From assembly GCF_015163655.1 (NCBI RefSeq), contig NZ_JADEUF010000012.1, positions 1-52,035 of the forward strand: a stretch of DNA of 52,035 bases, in the 5' to 3' direction. Below the pieces are notes generated by a model. That model was not told the origin of the DNA, made no database searches, and saw nothing but the letters and a program-made list of their open reading frames with translations. The position numbers and the translations under genes were made by a program. Origin of the DNA: Xenorhabdus griffiniae (lineage in GTDB: Bacteria > Pseudomonadota > Gammaproteobacteria > Enterobacterales > Enterobacteriaceae). Below are positions 7,043-19,694 of the stretch, piece after piece (the stretch's first letter is position 1; every line of letters starts with the position of its first letter).

Positions 7043-10000
7043 TTATTTAGCAATCTTAGCATGCATTTCTTGTACAGAAATAACCTGCTCAGTTGGATCT
7101 GCGCTCAGAGCCATCGTGGTTGCAAAGCCGCCATTCAGGGTTGTGTCATAGTGCACTTTATATTGTAGTGCGCTGCGACGCAGCAGTTTTGAATCTTCAA
7201 TCGCCTGGCGACCTGCGGTGGTATTAACGATGTAGTCATATTCACCGTTTTTGATTCTGTCCTGAATATGTGGACGCCCTTCATGAACTTTATTCACCAA
7301 ACGCGGATTGATCCCTGCTTCACCCAGTACAATTGCTGTACCGTGCGTTGCGTCCAGTTCAAAGCCGTGTTTAAGTAATTTTGCCGCCAAATCGACAACA
7401 CGCTCCTTATCACCTTCGCGTACAGACAGTAGCGCCCGACCTTTCTTACGCATAGTGGAATTACTGCCTAACATTGCTTTTGAAAAAGCTTCGGCAAAGG
7501 TCCGGCCAACCCCCATTACTTCACCGGTAGAACGCATTTCTGGCCCCAGAATGGGGTCAACGCCTGGGAATTTATTGAATGGCAATACCACTTCTTTCAC
7601 GGAGTAGTAAGGTGGAATAATCTCTTCAATTGTCCCTTGCTCAAGCAGAGACTGGCCGGCCATCACACGTGCTGCTATTTTTGCCAGTGGCATACCCGTT
7701 GCTTTGGAAACAAATGGCACGGTACGTGCTGCGCGTGGGTTCACTTCAATCAGATAAACTTCGTTGTCTTTCACCGCAAACTGGACGTTCATCAGGCCGC
7801 GGACACGCAGTTCAAAGGCCAGTTTTTCAACTTGCTGACGCATCACATCCTGAATTTCTTTGCTCAAGGTATAAGCCGGCAAAGAACAGGCGGAATCACC
7901 AGAGTGAACACCTGCTTGCTCGATATGTTCCATGATGCCGCCAATCAAGACGCGTTCACCATCACAGATAGCATCCACATCAACTTCAACAGCATCATCA
8001 AGGAAGCGATCCAGCAGGACGGGGGCATCATTGGATACGCTAACCGCAGTCTGGAAGTAACGGCGCAAGTCTGACTCGTCGTATACGATTTCCATTGCAC
8101 GCCCACCCAATACATACGACGGACGAACGACTAACGGATAACCAATCTCATTACCTTTTTCAACCGCTTGCTCGATAGTGGATACTGTGGCATTGGCTGG
8201 TTGTTTCAGGCCAAGACGATTAACGGCTTGCTGAAAACGTTCACGGTCTTCTGCACGATCAATCGCATCAGGGCTGGTGCCGATAATAGGGACACCGGCT
8301 GCTTCCAGTTCACGAGCCAGTTTCAGTGGTGTCTGGCCGCCATATTGAACAATAACGCCTTTTGGTTGTTCAACACGCACGATTTCCAGTACGTCTTCCA
8401 GTGTGACAGGTTCAAAGTACAGGCGATCCGACGTGTCGTAATCAGTAGAAACCGTTTCGGGGTTACAGTTCACCATGATGGTTTCAAAACCGTCTTCACG
8501 CAGAGCCAGTGCAGCATGTACGCAGCAGTAATCGAACTCAATGCCTTGCCCGATACGGTTAGGGCCACCACCCAATACCATAATTTTCGGTTTGTCATTG
8601 TTCGGATTGGCTTCACATTCGTCTTCGTATGTGGAGTACATGTACGCAGTATCGGTAGAAAATTCTGCCGCACAGGTGTCAACTCGCTTATAAACTGGAT
8701 ATAAGTTGTAGTCATGGCGTAGCTTACGGATCTCTTTACCAGAGACACCTACCAGTTTTGCCAGGCGCTCATCAGCAAAACCTTTGCGTTTCAGATGACG
8801 CAAGAAATCAGGGGTCAGGCTGTTAACACCTTGTTCGGCAATTTGTTCTTCCATACGGATCAATTCTTCAATTTGCACCAGGAACCAGCGGTCGATATTG
8901 GTCAAGTTGAAAAGCCCATCAACAGACATGCCAGCGCGGAAAGCATCAGCGATATACCAAATACGCTCGGCGCCGGCATCTTTCAATTCACTACGGATTT
9001 TGGTCAGGGATTGTGGATCATCCAGATTGACTTTAGGATCAAATCCGGTTGCACCAACTTCCAGACCGCGCAGGGCTTTCTGCATGGATTCCTGGAAAGT
9101 ACGGCCAATCGCCATCACTTCACCAACAGATTTCATCTGGGTGGTTAGGCGGTCATTACTGCCGGCAAATTTCTCAAAGTTGAAGCGAGGAATTTTCGTC
9201 ACAACATAATCGATGGAAGGCTCGAAAGACGCAGGGGTACGTCCGCCCGTGATGTCGTTCATCAATTCATCAAGGGTATAACCGACTGCCAGTTTTGCGG
9301 CGATTTTGGCGATGGGGAAACCTGTTGCCTTAGACGCCAGTGCTGAGGAACGGGAGACACGTGGGTTCATTTCAATGACGATCAGGCGGCCATTTTTCGG
9401 GTTCACTGCGAACTGAACGTTAGAACCACCGGTTTCTACGCCGATTTCACGCAATACCGCCATCGAAGCGTTACGCATGATTTGGTATTCTTTATCGGTC
9501 AGTGTCTGTGCTGGCGCTACGGTGATGGAGTCACCAGTATGGATACCCATTGGATCGAAGTTTTCAATGGAGCAGACGATAATACAGTTATCGTTTTTAT
9601 CCCGCACCACTTCCATCTCATACTCTTTCCAGCCAATCAAAGATTCATCGATCAGCAATTCATTGGTTGGAGAGAGGTCTAAGCCGCGTTCGCAGATTTC
9701 TTCGAACTCTTCACGGTTGTAAGCAATACCACCGCCGGTTCCGCCCATGGTAAAAGAGGGACGAATAATGCAAGGGAAACCCACATCTTCGGCTACCGCC
9801 AGCGCTTCTTCCATCGTGTGCGCAATGCCAGAACGCGCGGTATCCAGGCCAATTTTCTTCATTGCCTTGTCAAAACGCTGGCGATCTTCTGCTTTATCAA
9901 TGGCATCAGCGGTTGCACCAATCATGGTGACGCCAAATTCTGTCAGTACACCTTGGCGCTCCAGTTCTAGTGCACAGTTTAATGCCGTTTGTCCACCCAT

Positions 10001-10267
10001 TGTTGGCAGGATGGCATCTGGGCGTTCTTTTTCAATGATTTTGCGTACCACTTCCCAATGGATCGGCTCGATATAAGTCGCATCAGCCATCTCAGGGTCG
10101 GTCATTATCGTTGCTGGGTTTGAGTTTACCAGAATGACACGATAACCTTCTTCTCGTAGCGCCTTACAAGCCTGCGCACCAGAGTAGTCAAATTCACAAG
10201 CCTGGCCGATAACAATGGGGCCAGCACCTAAGATCAGGATACTTTTAATATCAGTACGTTTTGCCAT
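7043..10267 (-). CDS. carB: Carbamoyl-phosphate synthase large subunit
   Basis: A 1074-aa synthetase that makes carbamoyl phosphate from bicarbonate, ammonia (channelled from CarA) and two ATP, feeding arginine and pyrimidine synthesis. Two homologous ATP-grasp halves are evident: the first opens [18 protein letters not shown] near residue 17, the second [16 protein letters not shown] near 560. The last ~140 residues form the allosteric MGS-like domain (UMP/ornithine). The start at 10267 (MAKRTDIK) matches the E. coli protein; an upstream in-frame start at 10324 would overlap carA. Only 16 bp separate it from carA, so the two form one operon. Length is within one residue of E. coli CarB. Confidence 0.98.
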   Translation of the reverse strand: MAKRTDIKSILILGAGPIVIGQACEFDYSGAQACKALREEGYRVILVNSNPATIMTDPEMADATYIEPIHWEVVRKIIEKERPDAILPTMGGQTALNCALELERQGVLTEFGVTMIGATADAIDKAEDRQRFDKAMKKIGLDTARSGIAHTMEEALAVAEDVGFPCIIRPSFTMGGTGGGIAYNREEFEEICERGLDLSPTNELLIDESLIGWKEYEMEVVRDKNDNCIIVCSIENFDPMGIHTGDSITVAPAQTLTDKEYQIMRNASMAVLREIGVETGGSNVQFAVNPKNGRLIVIEMNPRVSRSSALASKATGFPIAKIAAKLAVGYTLDELMNDITGGRTPASFEPSIDYVVTKIPRFNFEKFAGSNDRLTTQMKSVGEVMAIGRTFQESMQKALRGLEVGATGFDPKVNLDDPQSLTKIRSELKDAGAERIWYIADAFRAGMSVDGLFNLTNIDRWFLVQIEELIRMEEQIAEQGVNSLTPDFLRHLKRKGFADERLAKLVGVSGKEIRKLRHDYNLYPVYKRVDTCAAEFSTDTAYMYSTYEDECEANPNNDKPKIMVLGGGPNRIGQGIEFDYCCVHAALALREDGFETIMVNCNPETVSTDYDTSDRLYFEPVTLEDVLEIVRVEQPKGVIVQYGGQTPLKLARELEAAGVPIIGTSPDAIDRAEDRERFQQAVNRLGLKQPANATVSTIEQAVEKGNEIGYPLVVRPSYVLGGRAMEIVYDESDLRRYFQTAVSVSNDAPVLLDRFLDDAVEVDVDAICDGERVLIGGIMEHIEQAGVHSGDSACSLPAYTLSKEIQDVMRQQVEKLAFELRVRGLMNVQFAVKDNEVYLIEVNPRAARTVPFVSKATGMPLAKIAARVMAGQSLLEQGTIEEIIPPYYSVKEVVLPFNKFPGVDPILGPEMRSTGEVMGVGRTFAEAFSKAMLGSNSTMRKKGRALLSVREGDKERVVDLAAKLLKHGFELDATHGTAIVLGEAGINPRLVNKVHEGRPHIQDRIKNGEYDYIVNTTAGRQAIEDSKLLRRSALQYKVHYDTTLNGGFATTMALSADPTEQVISVQEMHAKIAK

Positions 10268-10283
10268 TTTTTTCTTCTCCTGA

Positions 10284-11444
10284 TTATTTAGTGTTCTGAA
10301 CGTTTGCCTGGCGATATTGCTCAATTAACTCGATAAAATGATCGAACAGTGAAGCGGCTTCATGTGGACCAGGGCTGGCTTCAGGGTGTCCCTGAAAACT
10401 GAATGCTGGCTTGTCAGTACGATGAATGCCTTGCAAGGTGCCATCAAAGAGTGACTTATGCGTTACACGCAAATTGGCTGGTAGTGAGCTTTCATCAACA
10501 GCAAAACCGTGGTTCTGTGCCGTGATCATGACAACATTGCGATCCAGATCTTTAACGGGATGGTTGCCACCATGGTGACCAAACTTCATTTTTATGGTTT
10601 TTGCACCACTGGCCAGTGCCAGCAACTGGTGTCCTAAGCAGATGCCGAATACAGGGATTTCAGTCTCCAGGAAGGTTTTAATCGCTTCGATAGCATAGTC
10701 ACACGGTTCTGGATCACCAGGTCCATTGGACAGAAAAATGCCATCTGGTGCCATCTTCAGCACTTCATCGGCGGAAGTTTTTGCCGGTACAACGGTAACG
10801 CGGCAGCCGCGATCGACCAGCATACGCAGGATGTTGCGCTTCACCCCAAAGTCATAGGCCACAATGTGGTAAGGCAATTCTTGCGCTTCGCGAGCTTCGG
10901 GTAGCTCATCTGCTAATGTCCAACTTCCTTGTACCCATTGGTAAGATTGTGCTGTCGTAACTTCTTTTGCTAAATCCATACCTTTCAAGCCAGGGAATGC
11001 TTTTGCTTTTGCCAGTGCAACTTGGGCATCGGCCGCATTACCGGCAATGATACAGCCGTTTTGCGCCCCTTTTTCTCTTAACAGACGGGTCAGTTTGCGT
11101 GTATCGATATCCGCGATGGCGACGATATTATGACGTTTTAGGTAATCAGACAGGTTTTCTTCACTGCGGAAGTTACTGGTCACTAAGGGTAAATCACGAA
11201 TAACTAAGCCTTGGGCTTGAATGGCGGGGGATTCTTCATCAGCGGCATTGATGCCGACATTACCAATATGGGGATAAGTAAGAGTAACAATTTGGCGGGA
11301 ATAGGAAGGGTCGGTAAGTATTTCTTGATATCCGGTTATTGAAGTATTGAAGACCACTTCCCCAACAGCCACACCCTCTGCACCAATGGCGCGACCGTGA
11401 AATTGGGTTCCATCTTCCAGAACCAATATAGCTGACTTAATCAA
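10284..11444 (-). CDS. carA: Carbamoyl-phosphate synthase small (glutaminase) subunit
   Basis: A 386-aa class I glutamine amidotransferase that supplies ammonia to CarB. The catalytic triad is at family positions: Cys269 in GICLGHQ, His353 and Glu355 in GHPEASPG. The start is a TTG at 11444 (TTG ATT AAG), preceded by GGAGGG; E. coli carA also uses TTG, and the protein aligns from MIKSA. An ATG 36 bp upstream (11480) is less likely because it lies within the ARG-box region. First gene of carAB. Confidence 0.97.
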   Translation of the reverse strand: MIKSAILVLEDGTQFHGRAIGAEGVAVGEVVFNTSITGYQEILTDPSYSRQIVTLTYPHIGNVGINAADEESPAIQAQGLVIRDLPLVTSNFRSEENLSDYLKRHNIVAIADIDTRKLTRLLREKGAQNGCIIAGNAADAQVALAKAKAFPGLKGMDLAKEVTTAQSYQWVQGSWTLADELPEAREAQELPYHIVAYDFGVKRNILRMLVDRGCRVTVVPAKTSADEVLKMAPDGIFLSNGPGDPEPCDYAIEAIKTFLETEIPVFGICLGHQLLALASGAKTIKMKFGHHGGNHPVKDLDRNVVMITAQNHGFAVDESSLPANLRVTHKSLFDGTLQGIHRTDKPAFSFQGHPEASPGPHEAASLFDHFIELIEQYRQANVQNTK

Positions 11445-11457
11445 AACGCCCTCCAAA

Positions 11458-11496
11458 AATGAATAATCAGTCGCATCCAATGCATATTAATTCAGA
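11458..11496 (-). promoter_or_regulatory. Tandem ARG boxes over the carAB downstream promoter
   Basis: TGCATATTAATTCA (11481-11494) fits the ArgR half-site palindrome TGAAT-N4-ATTCA well. A weaker copy, TGAATAATCAGTCG (11460-11473), lies with its centre exactly 21 bp away, the standard spacing of paired ARG boxes. They overlap a candidate arginine-controlled promoter on the minus strand: TTGATT (11509-11514) and ATTAAT (11486-11491), spacer 17 bp. This matches P2 of E. coli carAB. Confidence 0.7.
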
Positions 11497-11556
11497 ATTA
11501 GTCCTTAAAATCAATGCCAATCATGATTTTTGTCAAAATTTTGGCAAATTGCGCGC

Positions 11557-11585
11557 ATTCTAATGATGAGAGTGGGGGTTGTCTA
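11557..11585 (-). promoter_or_regulatory. Candidate carAB upstream promoter (P1-like)
   Basis: On the minus strand TAGACA (11580-11585) and TAGAAT (11557-11562) are separated by 17 bp, each 5/6 to consensus, with a GCGCGC discriminator downstream. It lies about 70 bp upstream of the arginine-controlled promoter, like the pyrimidine-controlled P1 of E. coli. Confidence 0.55.
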
Positions 11586-11882
11586 CAAAAAATGGCATTT
11601 TTATTGGCTTTTTTACAACTCTCGCTCTTGTTTTGAGTAAATGTAGCTGAAAAATATAAGGAAAGTGGGAGTAGATAAACGATTCTGGTGAGAGAAAACT
11701 TAAGAACAGAAAAAATATAGGGCTTTTTTCGTGTTTATAGGAAAAAGGCAACAAAAAAGCTAACTATTCTTATAAAAACCGTGATTAATTTAGATATTTT
11801 ATAATGATATTTATATATGTCATTATTACGCAACTATTTTAAAAATAATTGCGTAATTACATAAAGTTACAATTTTTAAATA
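11586..11882. other. Gene-free AT-rich spacer between carA and dapB
   Basis: About 300 bp beyond the carAB promoters to the dapB stop. It is very A+T-rich, with several A- and T-runs. I see no gene in it. It probably carries upstream regulatory DNA of carAB (PepA/IHF-type sites occur here in E. coli) and the untranslated 3' end of dapB; no clear terminator hairpin was recognised. Confidence 0.4.
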
Positions 11883-13243
<1,361 letters not shown>

Positions 13244-13921
13244 ATGTTCAGATCAAAATCTTTTAATATTCTTCGGCCTGCAACATTGGATTCCTTAACT
13301 CATGCTAAGTCTGTTTCAGATATCTCCTCAGCAGTGATTGATGTCAGCATTTTTATAACAATCAGGGAAGTTAGCCCACATGAAGCATTAAATGTAACTA
13401 ATATAATAATGACAACCACCATGAACACTGAATGGAAATGTAGTAGCTCCGAATACTTGCCTGGTGATAATGAACAAGAAAAATGGAACATGAGATATGA
13501 TTCTGCATATTCTATGTTTGAGCTTGTACATAACAACATCGAGCGTTTTATTAGGAGAAAAAAATTATCAAGAATGGATTCATTATTTTTTGCTGCCTAT
13601 TTTAAAGGTGTTCCTGTTGGAATTTTAGCATTTACTCCTGCAAATGACATAACTTCTGAGCTGCCTACGGTTGAGTATTTGGCAACACATTGTGGTATTA
13701 GAAATTGTGGTGTTTTACTAATGGAACATGCAGTGAATAAATCACAGCAATTAGGAAACAATGGTAAGATAAAACTTTTTCCATTAAGTGAAGCTACGCC
13801 GGCATACATTAACATGGGATTTTCTCGTGGTGATTTAGGATACTGGGTGTTAGATCCTGCTAACAGTCATAAATGGCGTTTTAACCTTAGAAATAAGGGC
13901 TATAGATATATAACATGTTGA
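13244..13921 (+). CDS. GNAT-fold acyltransferase-like protein, paralogue 1
   Basis: A 225-aa protein I can place only at superfamily level. Residues about 110-205 resemble a GNAT acetyltransferase core: a beta-strand SLFFAAYFKGVPVGILAF, then THCGIRNCGVLLMEHAV in the place of the acetyl-CoA-binding motif A, and ATPAYINMGF like the GNAT motif B 'YxxxGF'. The canonical Q/R-x-x-G-x-G/A is not perfect. The first ~25 residues (MFRSKSFN, then Ser/Thr-rich) recur in the next gene and precede the fold, suggesting a separate tag. It is AT-rich compared with neighbouring core genes and inserted between dapB and ispH, where E. coli has rihC; horizontal acquisition is plausible. Substrate unknown. Confidence 0.65.
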   Translation: MFRSKSFNILRPATLDSLTHAKSVSDISSAVIDVSIFITIREVSPHEALNVTNIIMTTTMNTEWKCSSSEYLPGDNEQEKWNMRYDSAYSMFELVHNNIERFIRRKKLSRMDSLFFAAYFKGVPVGILAFTPANDITSELPTVEYLATHCGIRNCGVLLMEHAVNKSQQLGNNGKIKLFPLSEATPAYINMGFSRGDLGYWVLDPANSHKWRFNLRNKGYRYITC

Positions 13922-13926
13922 CTTAA

Positions 13927-14034
13927 TATACCAATCTAACTTCAAGATGCGTGTAATTTCTCTCCGCGAAGCGGGGGAAAAATCAGGTTTCATATAATGT
14001 TGTAAATTGCAACTTGAAGTTTATCAAGTGCATA
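13927..14034. repeat. Palindromic MITE-like element, copy B
   Basis: A 108-bp copy between the two GNAT-like genes. It begins TATACCAATCTAACTTCAAG, has a central CTCCGCGAAGCGGGGG hairpin and ends with a divergent right end (CTTGAAGTTTATCAAGTGCATA). Compared with the other copies it has several substitutions in its right terminus. Confidence 0.8.
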
Positions 14035-14055
14035 CGGAATTATTAGGAGAAAATG

Positions 14056-14703
14056 ATGTTTAGATCAAAATCTTTTAATACTCATCAACCTTTAGCATCT
14101 GGCTCTTTAACCCGAACACAATCCTTTTCAGAGAAATGGCCAAGCTCAGTCAATGTAAGAGCATCCATCGTTATTAAGGAGGTTAATCCACAAGAAGCGT
14201 TAGCTGCAGTGCGTCAGATAAGAGAAGAAATGGCGAGTAATGGTTGGAAATGTGGTAATGGTGATAGTGAGCAGAAAAAATGGAATAGTCGGTTTGCTAA
14301 AGCACATAGTATATTGGGTGGCATAGGAATAAATGCAGGACAACCTATACCAGGAGAGAATTCATCATTTTTTGTTGCTTATTTTAGGGGGACTCCCATA
14401 GGGGGATTACAGATGTCTTCAAGTGATAATACCTCCACTGATTTTCCTAAAGTTAATTATTTAGCGACTCATTGCGGTATTCGAGATTGTGGGGTTTTAC
14501 TGATTGAACAGGCAGTAAATAAATCGCAACAATTGGGGAAGAACGGTAATCTAAAACTTCGAGCAGTAATTGACGCTGTACCGGCATATATGAAGATGGG
14601 ATTTGTTGTGACAGAATCTTACATGGAATTACACCCGATTGAGTGCAATGACAAATGGAAATATGATGGGATAACTAATACTTATCGATATAAGTTTATC
14701 TAA
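14056..14703 (+). CDS. GNAT-fold acyltransferase-like protein, paralogue 2
   Basis: A 215-aa paralogue of the preceding gene. Shared features are the N-terminal MFRSKSFN, a middle segment IKEVNPQEAL / IREVSPHEAL, the motif-A-like THCGIRDCGVLLIEQAV and motif-B-like AVPAYMKMGF. The start at 14056 is preferred over an ATG three bases earlier because it aligns with paralogue 1 and has better spacing to AGGAGA (14045-14050). Divergence is greatest between residues 50 and 100 and at the C-terminus, as expected for a tandem duplication under diversification. A MITE separates the two genes, so they may not be co-transcribed from one promoter. Function is not recognised; the acyltransferase assignment is inferred from motifs only. 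Confidence 0.65.
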   Translation: MFRSKSFNTHQPLASGSLTRTQSFSEKWPSSVNVRASIVIKEVNPQEALAAVRQIREEMASNGWKCGNGDSEQKKWNSRFAKAHSILGGIGINAGQPIPGENSSFFVAYFRGTPIGGLQMSSSDNTSTDFPKVNYLATHCGIRDCGVLLIEQAVNKSQQLGKNGNLKLRAVIDAVPAYMKMGFVVTESYMELHPIECNDKWKYDGITNTYRYKFI

Positions 14704-14759
14704 ATTTCAATCAGAGCACTCAAGACATCGTCATGTATTCGGATTTTTTGTGGGAGATC

Positions 14760-14792
14760 GGGTCGGGATTTATTTCTTATCCTTCCCAACCC
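14760..14792. terminator. Inverted repeat between converging genes
   Basis: GGGTCGGGA (14760-14768) pairs with TCCCAACCC (14784-14792), allowing one G-U pair, in the gap where the GNAT-like gene and ispH converge. There is no clear T-run, so termination in either direction is only a suggestion. Confidence 0.35.
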
Positions 14793-14822
14793 ATCTTTAT
14801 AACTTAAAAAAGCTTATCTGAG

Positions 14823-15776
14823 TTAATTAACCTCTTTCACTTCAACCCGTAACTCTTTTGGTACTTCAAAAACAATATTTTCTTCGCGGCCATGCAGCTC
14901 GTTAACCGTTTCTGCACCGAAAGTTTTCAAGCGTTCAATCACTTGTTGTACCAAAATATCAGGCGCGGATGCTCCTGCCGTGACCCCTACTGCGCTTACA
15001 CCGCTGATCCACTCTTCCTGAATATCCTCAGCAGAATCAATTAAATAAGCAGGCTTGCCTACGCGCTGTGCCAGTTCGGCCAGGCGATTTGAATTTGATG
15101 AGTTTTTAGAACCAACCACCAACACAACATCAGCCCCTAATGCCAAATCACGTACCGCTTCCTGACGGTTAGTTGTGGCATAGCAGATATCGTCTTTGCG
15201 TGGACCGATAATATTGGGGAACTTTGCATTAAGCGCATCAATCACTTCTGAGGTGTCATCAACAGAAAGTGTCGTTTGGGTCATAAAGCAGAGGTTATTT
15301 TCATCCTTAACCTGCAGTTTCCATACGTCTTCCGGTGATTCCACCAGATACATGCCACCATTGGGGTTATTGTATTGCCCCATGGTGCCTTCAACTTCGG
15401 GATGACCAGCATGCCCGATTAAAATCGCCTCTTTGCCTTTGCGACTTGCCCTGGCGACTTCCATATGAACTTTGGTGACCAGCGGGCAGGTCGCGTCAAA
15501 CAGCATAGTTAAATTACGGGAGCGGGCTTCTGCACGAATGGCTTGGGAAACACCATGGGCAGAGAAGATCAAAATAGCGCCATCAGGCACTTCTGAAATT
15601 TCTTCAATAAAAATGGCGCCACGCTTTCTCAGGTTGTCAACCACATAACGGTTATGTACCACTTCATGGCGAACATAGATGGGAGCACCGTACAATTCCA
15701 GTGCACGCTCTACGATGCTGATAGCACGATCAACACCCGCACAGAAACCACGAGGGTTAGCCAGCAATATTTGCAT
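14823..15776 (-). CDS. ispH: 4-hydroxy-3-methylbut-2-enyl diphosphate reductase
   Basis: A 317-aa iron-sulfur enzyme performing the last step of the MEP isoprenoid pathway (HMBPP to IPP and DMAPP). The three cluster-ligand cysteines are C12 (PRGFCAG), C97 (FDATCPLV) and C198 (KDDICYATT). The start at 15776 (MQILLANP) equals the E. coli start; the frame continues upstream only by running through fkpB. It overlaps the end of fkpB by 20 bp, implying translational coupling in the ribF-ileS-lspA-fkpB-ispH operon. Confidence 0.98.
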   Translation of the reverse strand: MQILLANPRGFCAGVDRAISIVERALELYGAPIYVRHEVVHNRYVVDNLRKRGAIFIEEISEVPDGAILIFSAHGVSQAIRAEARSRNLTMLFDATCPLVTKVHMEVARASRKGKEAILIGHAGHPEVEGTMGQYNNPNGGMYLVESPEDVWKLQVKDENNLCFMTQTTLSVDDTSEVIDALNAKFPNIIGPRKDDICYATTNRQEAVRDLALGADVVLVVGSKNSSNSNRLAELAQRVGKPAYLIDSAEDIQEEWISGVSAVGVTAGASAPDILVQQVIERLKTFGAETVNELHGREENIVFEVPKELRVEVKEVN

Positions 15777-16227
15777 GGGTTTCCTCCAACTGAGGGTCAA
15801 TTTCCAACACTTCAATCTCAAAAGTGATGTTTTGTTCAGCCAGTGGATGGTTAAAATCAACAGTAATGGAACCTTCAGCCACTTCTTTGATAAATCCAGG
15901 CATTTCACTGCCGTTCATGGCGGTAAATAACATGATGGTTCCCACTTCTGGCACACCGGCATCGGAAAAATCACGAGGAGTGAAATATTGGATTAAATCA
16001 GGATTGTGTTTGCCAAAAATGGTTTCTCCAGCCAGAGTAAATTGATGTTTATCACCGACTTTCAAACCAAGAAGCTGCTCTTCCAGTGGGGCTGAGAGAC
16101 TACCATTACCGAGGTGGAACAATGCGGGTTTACCTTGGTCGTAAGTCGAGTCCGCTGTAGAGCCATCATCCAGCTTTAAGGTGAAATGTAATAAAACTGC
16201 ACTGTGCGTTTGCACCTGCATTGACAT
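15757..16227 (-). CDS. fkpB: FKBP-type peptidyl-prolyl isomerase (SlpA)
   Basis: A ~156-aa SlyD-like FKBP prolyl isomerase/chaperone of the cytoplasm. FKBP fold landmarks are [12 protein letters not shown] at the start, the IF-domain region [14 protein letters not shown], and the closing [14 protein letters not shown] chose ATG 16227 because AAGG lies about 10 bases upstream; ATG 16221 and a TTG at 16236 are alternatives. It lies 106 bp after lspA and overlaps ispH, as in E. coli. Confidence 0.95.
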   Translation of the reverse strand: MSMQVQTHSAVLLHFTLKLDDGSTADSTYDQGKPALFHLGNGSLSAPLEEQLLGLKVGDKHQFTLAGETIFGKHNPDLIQYFTPRDFSDAGVPEVGTIMLFTAMNGSEMPGFIKEVAEGSITVDFNHPLAEQNITFEIEVLEIDPQLEETHANIAG

Positions 16228-16291
16228 GTTGCTCAAGCCTTTTACTTAAAAATGATTGCAAATATACCGCTATTGGGTATAGACGAAGTTA

Positions 16292-16320
16292 CCATCCCCG
16301 GTTAACTAAGCCGGAGATGG
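16292..16320 (-). other. Intercistronic hairpin between lspA and fkpB
   Basis: CCATCTCCGG and CCGGGGATGG on the minus strand form a 10-bp stem with one G-U pair around a 9-nt loop. No T-run follows, so it is more likely an mRNA processing or stability element than a terminator. Confidence 0.5.
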
Positions 16321-16342
16321 TTTATTATCATTCTTTCAATGA

Positions 16343-16855
16343 CTAAGTTTTCGAGACTGCTTGTTTGTCCTTGTCATCAGGGCTGATAAAGCTCTCAATA
16401 ATAATGAGAGCAGCCCCGATGCAAATTGCAGAATCAGCAATATTAAAGGTAGGCCAGTGCCATTCTCCGACATAAAAGTCGATAAAATCGACAACAAAGC
16501 CATGCACCAGCCTATCGAACAAATTTCCCAAAGCGCCACCAATCACTAAAGCGTAGGCAATATTGCTCAGTTTTTGCCTGGCATGGGAACGATACATCAT
16601 TACCAGCAGTACAACCGTGATGACAACGGCGACCAATGCAAAGAACCAACGCTGCCAGCCGCCCTTATCGGCCAGAAAACTAAAGGCTGCCCCTAAATTC
16701 TGGGCGTAAGTCAGATTGAAATAAGGTATCAATGGCATGGATTCGTACAGCGTAAAATGCTGCAACACTAAATGCTTGCTTCCCAAATCCAGTATTAATA
16801 CCACAACAACCAGCCAAAGCCAGCGAAGTCCGGTGGAACAAATGGGTTTACTCAT
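16343..16855 (-). CDS. lspA: Lipoprotein signal peptidase (signal peptidase II)
   Basis: A 170-aa inner-membrane aspartyl protease that cleaves prolipoprotein signal peptides after lipidation. Four membrane segments are visible (about residues 11-28, 55-75, 72-90 and 140-158). The catalytic pair is D123 (VVDFIDF) and D141 (FNIADSAI), with the conserved NLFDR at 111-115. Its ATG shares one base with the ileS stop (TGATG), so translation is coupled to ileS. Confidence 0.97.
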   Translation of the reverse strand: MSKPICSTGLRWLWLVVVVLILDLGSKHLVLQHFTLYESMPLIPYFNLTYAQNLGAAFSFLADKGGWQRWFFALVAVVITVVLLVMMYRSHARQKLSNIAYALVIGGALGNLFDRLVHGFVVDFIDFYVGEWHWPTFNIADSAICIGAALIIIESFISPDDKDKQAVSKT

Positions 16856-19668
16856 CAGGCAAATTTACGCTCTTCACCGTTACCGGCAACGTTAGTCACA
16901 CAGCGGCCGCAAAGTTCTGCATGTTCCGCCACCTGGCCCACGTTTTTAGCATAATGCCAGCAACGTGGACATTTTTCTCCGTCTGCTTTGCGCAAGGCGA
17001 CTTTCAAGCCTGCAATTTCGCTTTGCTGTGCATTCTCATCGGCGGCTGCATAAGCAGCAACTTCAACCTGAGAGGTTAGCAGGACAAAGCGCAGTTCGTC
17101 AGACAGTTTGTTGAGTTTTTCTGCCAGTGCTGCATCGGCATAGAGTGTGACAGCCGCTTCCAGTGAACTACGGATATGTTTGTCATTACGCGCCTGTTCC
17201 AGAACTTTGTTCACTTCGCTACGTACTGTCAGCAGATCAGCCCAGAAAGTATCGTTCATATCTTCGCCATCTGCCAGACCAAATAATCCGTCATACCACT
17301 CTTCGGTAAAGACGTATTGAGCACGTTTGCCTGGCAATTCATGCCAAATTTCATCAGCAGTGAACGACAGAATCGGCATCATCCAGCGAACCAGGGCTTC
17401 TGCAATATGGAACAAGGCAGTCTGGCAGCTACGACGAGCAAGGCCATCACTTTTCGCGGTATATTGGCGATCTTTGATGATATCCAGATAGAACGAACCC
17501 ATTTCCACGGAACAGAATTGCATCAAGCGTTGAACAACAGAGTGGAAATCATACTCTTCGTAGTATTTAAGGATATCAGCTTGTGCTGCCTGAGCACGAC
17601 CTACAGCCCAGCGATCCAGAACCACCATATCTTCTGCTTTTACCATGTGCTCTTCTGGGTTGAAACCATTCAGGTTTGCCAGCAGGAAACGAGCGGTATT
17701 GCGGATACGACGGTAAGCATCAGCCGAACGTTTCAAGATCTCGTCAGAAACAGCGATTTCGCCAGTATAATCAGTGGCTGCCACCCATAAACGCAGAATA
17801 TCTGCACCCAGTTTGTTCATCACATCTTGCGGGCTGACGGTATTGCCGATGGATTTGGACATTTTACGCCCTTGTTCATCAACGGTGAAACCATGAGTCA
17901 GAACCTGGCGATAAGGGGCTTTGCCTTTGATCGCAGTGGACAACATCAGAGAAGACATGAACCAGCCACGGTGCTGGTCAGAACCTTCCAGATACAGATC
18001 GGCTGAATGACCGTTGAATTCTGGACGGGCATCCACAACCGAAGAGTGGGTACTGCCTGAATCAAACCAAACATCCAGTGTATCTGGCGCTTTGGTGTAA
18101 TCTGCGGCCTCATCACCCAGCAGGTCTGCTGCGTCCAGATCCCACCAGGCTTGAATGCCATTGGCTTCAACGCGCTTGGCGACTTCTTCGATCAATTCAA
18201 CGGTACGAGGATGTGGTTCTTGTGTCTCTTTATGAATGAACAGAGACATTGGTACGCCCCATGTACGCTGGCGAGAGATACACCAGTCTGGACGGTTTTC
18301 TACCATTGATTCGATACGTGCTTGTCCCCAGCCTGGGATCCACTGGACATCTTTGATCTCTTTCAGAGATTGTTCACGCAAACCATTTTTGTCCATGCTG
18401 ATGAACCATTGTGGTGTTGCACGGAAGATAATGGGTTTTTTGTGACGCCAGCAGCACGGGTAGCTGTGTTGGATTTTTGCCAGATTCAGCAATGCGCCTT
18501 TCTCTTTCAGTAATTCAACAATGATGTCGTTAGCTTTAAAGACAAATTGTCCATCCAGAGAAGGATAAGTACCAGAGAGATAGCAGCCATTCGGCCCAAC
18601 CGGGTTGGCGATTTCAAGGCCATATTTTAAGCTGATAGCGTAATCGTCTGGACCGTGACCACCCGCGGTATGGACTGCACCTGTACCTGCTTCAAGCGTG
18701 ACGTGATCACCGAGGATAGCAGGCACATCGTAGCTCATGAATGGATGGTTAAAGCGCAATAGTTCCAGAGCCTCACCCGTGCAATCGCTTAAAACTTCCC
18801 ATGCAGTGATACCCGCGCGCTGCATAACGCTCTCGACAAGCTCAGCCGCCAGAATGATGCATTCATCATTGATTTTGACCAATTGGTAGGTGATTTCTGC
18901 ACCCAAAGCAATCGCACGGTTTGCTGGCAATGTCCACGGGGTGGTGGTCCAGATAATTAAAGAAACAGGCAGGCCTTGTGGTTGTACATCAAATTTGGCG
19001 TACACGGCATCAGCATCAACAGCCGTGAAGCGCACGTCGATGGAAGGGGAGGTTTTATCGTAGTATTCCACTTCCGCTTCGGCGAGGGAGGAACCACAGT
19101 CAGTACACCAGTGAACGGGTTTTACCCCTTTCAGTAAGTGTCCATTCTTGATAATACGGCCTAGCGCACGAATGATGTCAGCTTCAGTTTTGAAGTCCAT
19201 GGTCAGGTAAGGTTTATCCCAATCACCCAGAACACCCAGACGTTTGAAGTCCGCTTTCTGTGCTTCGACCTGAGTCATGGCATATTTACGGCACTCAGCA
19301 CGAAATTCAGCGGCGGAAAATTTTTCCCCAGGCTTGCCGATAATCTGCTCAACCTTGAGCTCAATAGGCAAACCGTGGCAGTCCCAACCTGGAATATAAG
19401 GCGAGTCGAAGCCTGACAGCCCTTTGGACTTAATAACAATATCTTTGAGAATTTTATTAACTGAGTGACCAATATGAATATCGCCGTTTGCATATGGAGG
19501 GCCATCATGCAAAATAAACGTTTTCTTGCCAGATTTTGCTTTTCTAATTGCCTGATACAAACCTTCTTTGTACCAACGTTTTAACATATCTGGTTCGCGC
19601 TTCGCTAAATCCCCGCGCATAGGGAACCCTGTTTCCGGTAAATTCAGGGTGTCTTTATAGTCACTCAT
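16855..19668 (-). CDS. ileS: Isoleucyl-tRNA synthetase
   Basis: A 937-aa class Ia aminoacyl-tRNA synthetase, the usual bacterial length. The HIGH motif is at residues 65-68 (GDIHIGHS), the editing CP1 domain follows (residues about 180-400), KMSKS is in [10 protein letters not shown] near residue 604, and a C-terminal zinc finger carries CPRCW and CGRC pairs. It lies 26 bp after ribF and overlaps lspA by one base, as in the E. coli operon. Confidence 0.98.
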   Translation of the reverse strand: MSDYKDTLNLPETGFPMRGDLAKREPDMLKRWYKEGLYQAIRKAKSGKKTFILHDGPPYANGDIHIGHSVNKILKDIVIKSKGLSGFDSPYIPGWDCHGLPIELKVEQIIGKPGEKFSAAEFRAECRKYAMTQVEAQKADFKRLGVLGDWDKPYLTMDFKTEADIIRALGRIIKNGHLLKGVKPVHWCTDCGSSLAEAEVEYYDKTSPSIDVRFTAVDADAVYAKFDVQPQGLPVSLIIWTTTPWTLPANRAIALGAEITYQLVKINDECIILAAELVESVMQRAGITAWEVLSDCTGEALELLRFNHPFMSYDVPAILGDHVTLEAGTGAVHTAGGHGPDDYAISLKYGLEIANPVGPNGCYLSGTYPSLDGQFVFKANDIIVELLKEKGALLNLAKIQHSYPCCWRHKKPIIFRATPQWFISMDKNGLREQSLKEIKDVQWIPGWGQARIESMVENRPDWCISRQRTWGVPMSLFIHKETQEPHPRTVELIEEVAKRVEANGIQAWWDLDAADLLGDEAADYTKAPDTLDVWFDSGSTHSSVVDARPEFNGHSADLYLEGSDQHRGWFMSSLMLSTAIKGKAPYRQVLTHGFTVDEQGRKMSKSIGNTVSPQDVMNKLGADILRLWVAATDYTGEIAVSDEILKRSADAYRRIRNTARFLLANLNGFNPEEHMVKAEDMVVLDRWAVGRAQAAQADILKYYEEYDFHSVVQRLMQFCSVEMGSFYLDIIKDRQYTAKSDGLARRSCQTALFHIAEALVRWMMPILSFTADEIWHELPGKRAQYVFTEEWYDGLFGLADGEDMNDTFWADLLTVRSEVNKVLEQARNDKHIRSSLEAAVTLYADAALAEKLNKLSDELRFVLLTSQVEVAAYAAADENAQQSEIAGLKVALRKADGEKCPRCWHYAKNVGQVAEHAELCGRCVTNVAGNGEERKFA

Positions 19669-19694
19669 TATAGATTCTCAGTTCCAATTTTCCG

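Noticed and set aside
8168-8704. 178-codon frame on + opposite carB
   Set aside because: Shadow of carB; no independent ribosome-binding site or recognisable domain.
10268-10324. Upstream extension of carB
   Set aside because: Adds 19 residues overlapping carA; the family start MAKRTDIK is at 10267.
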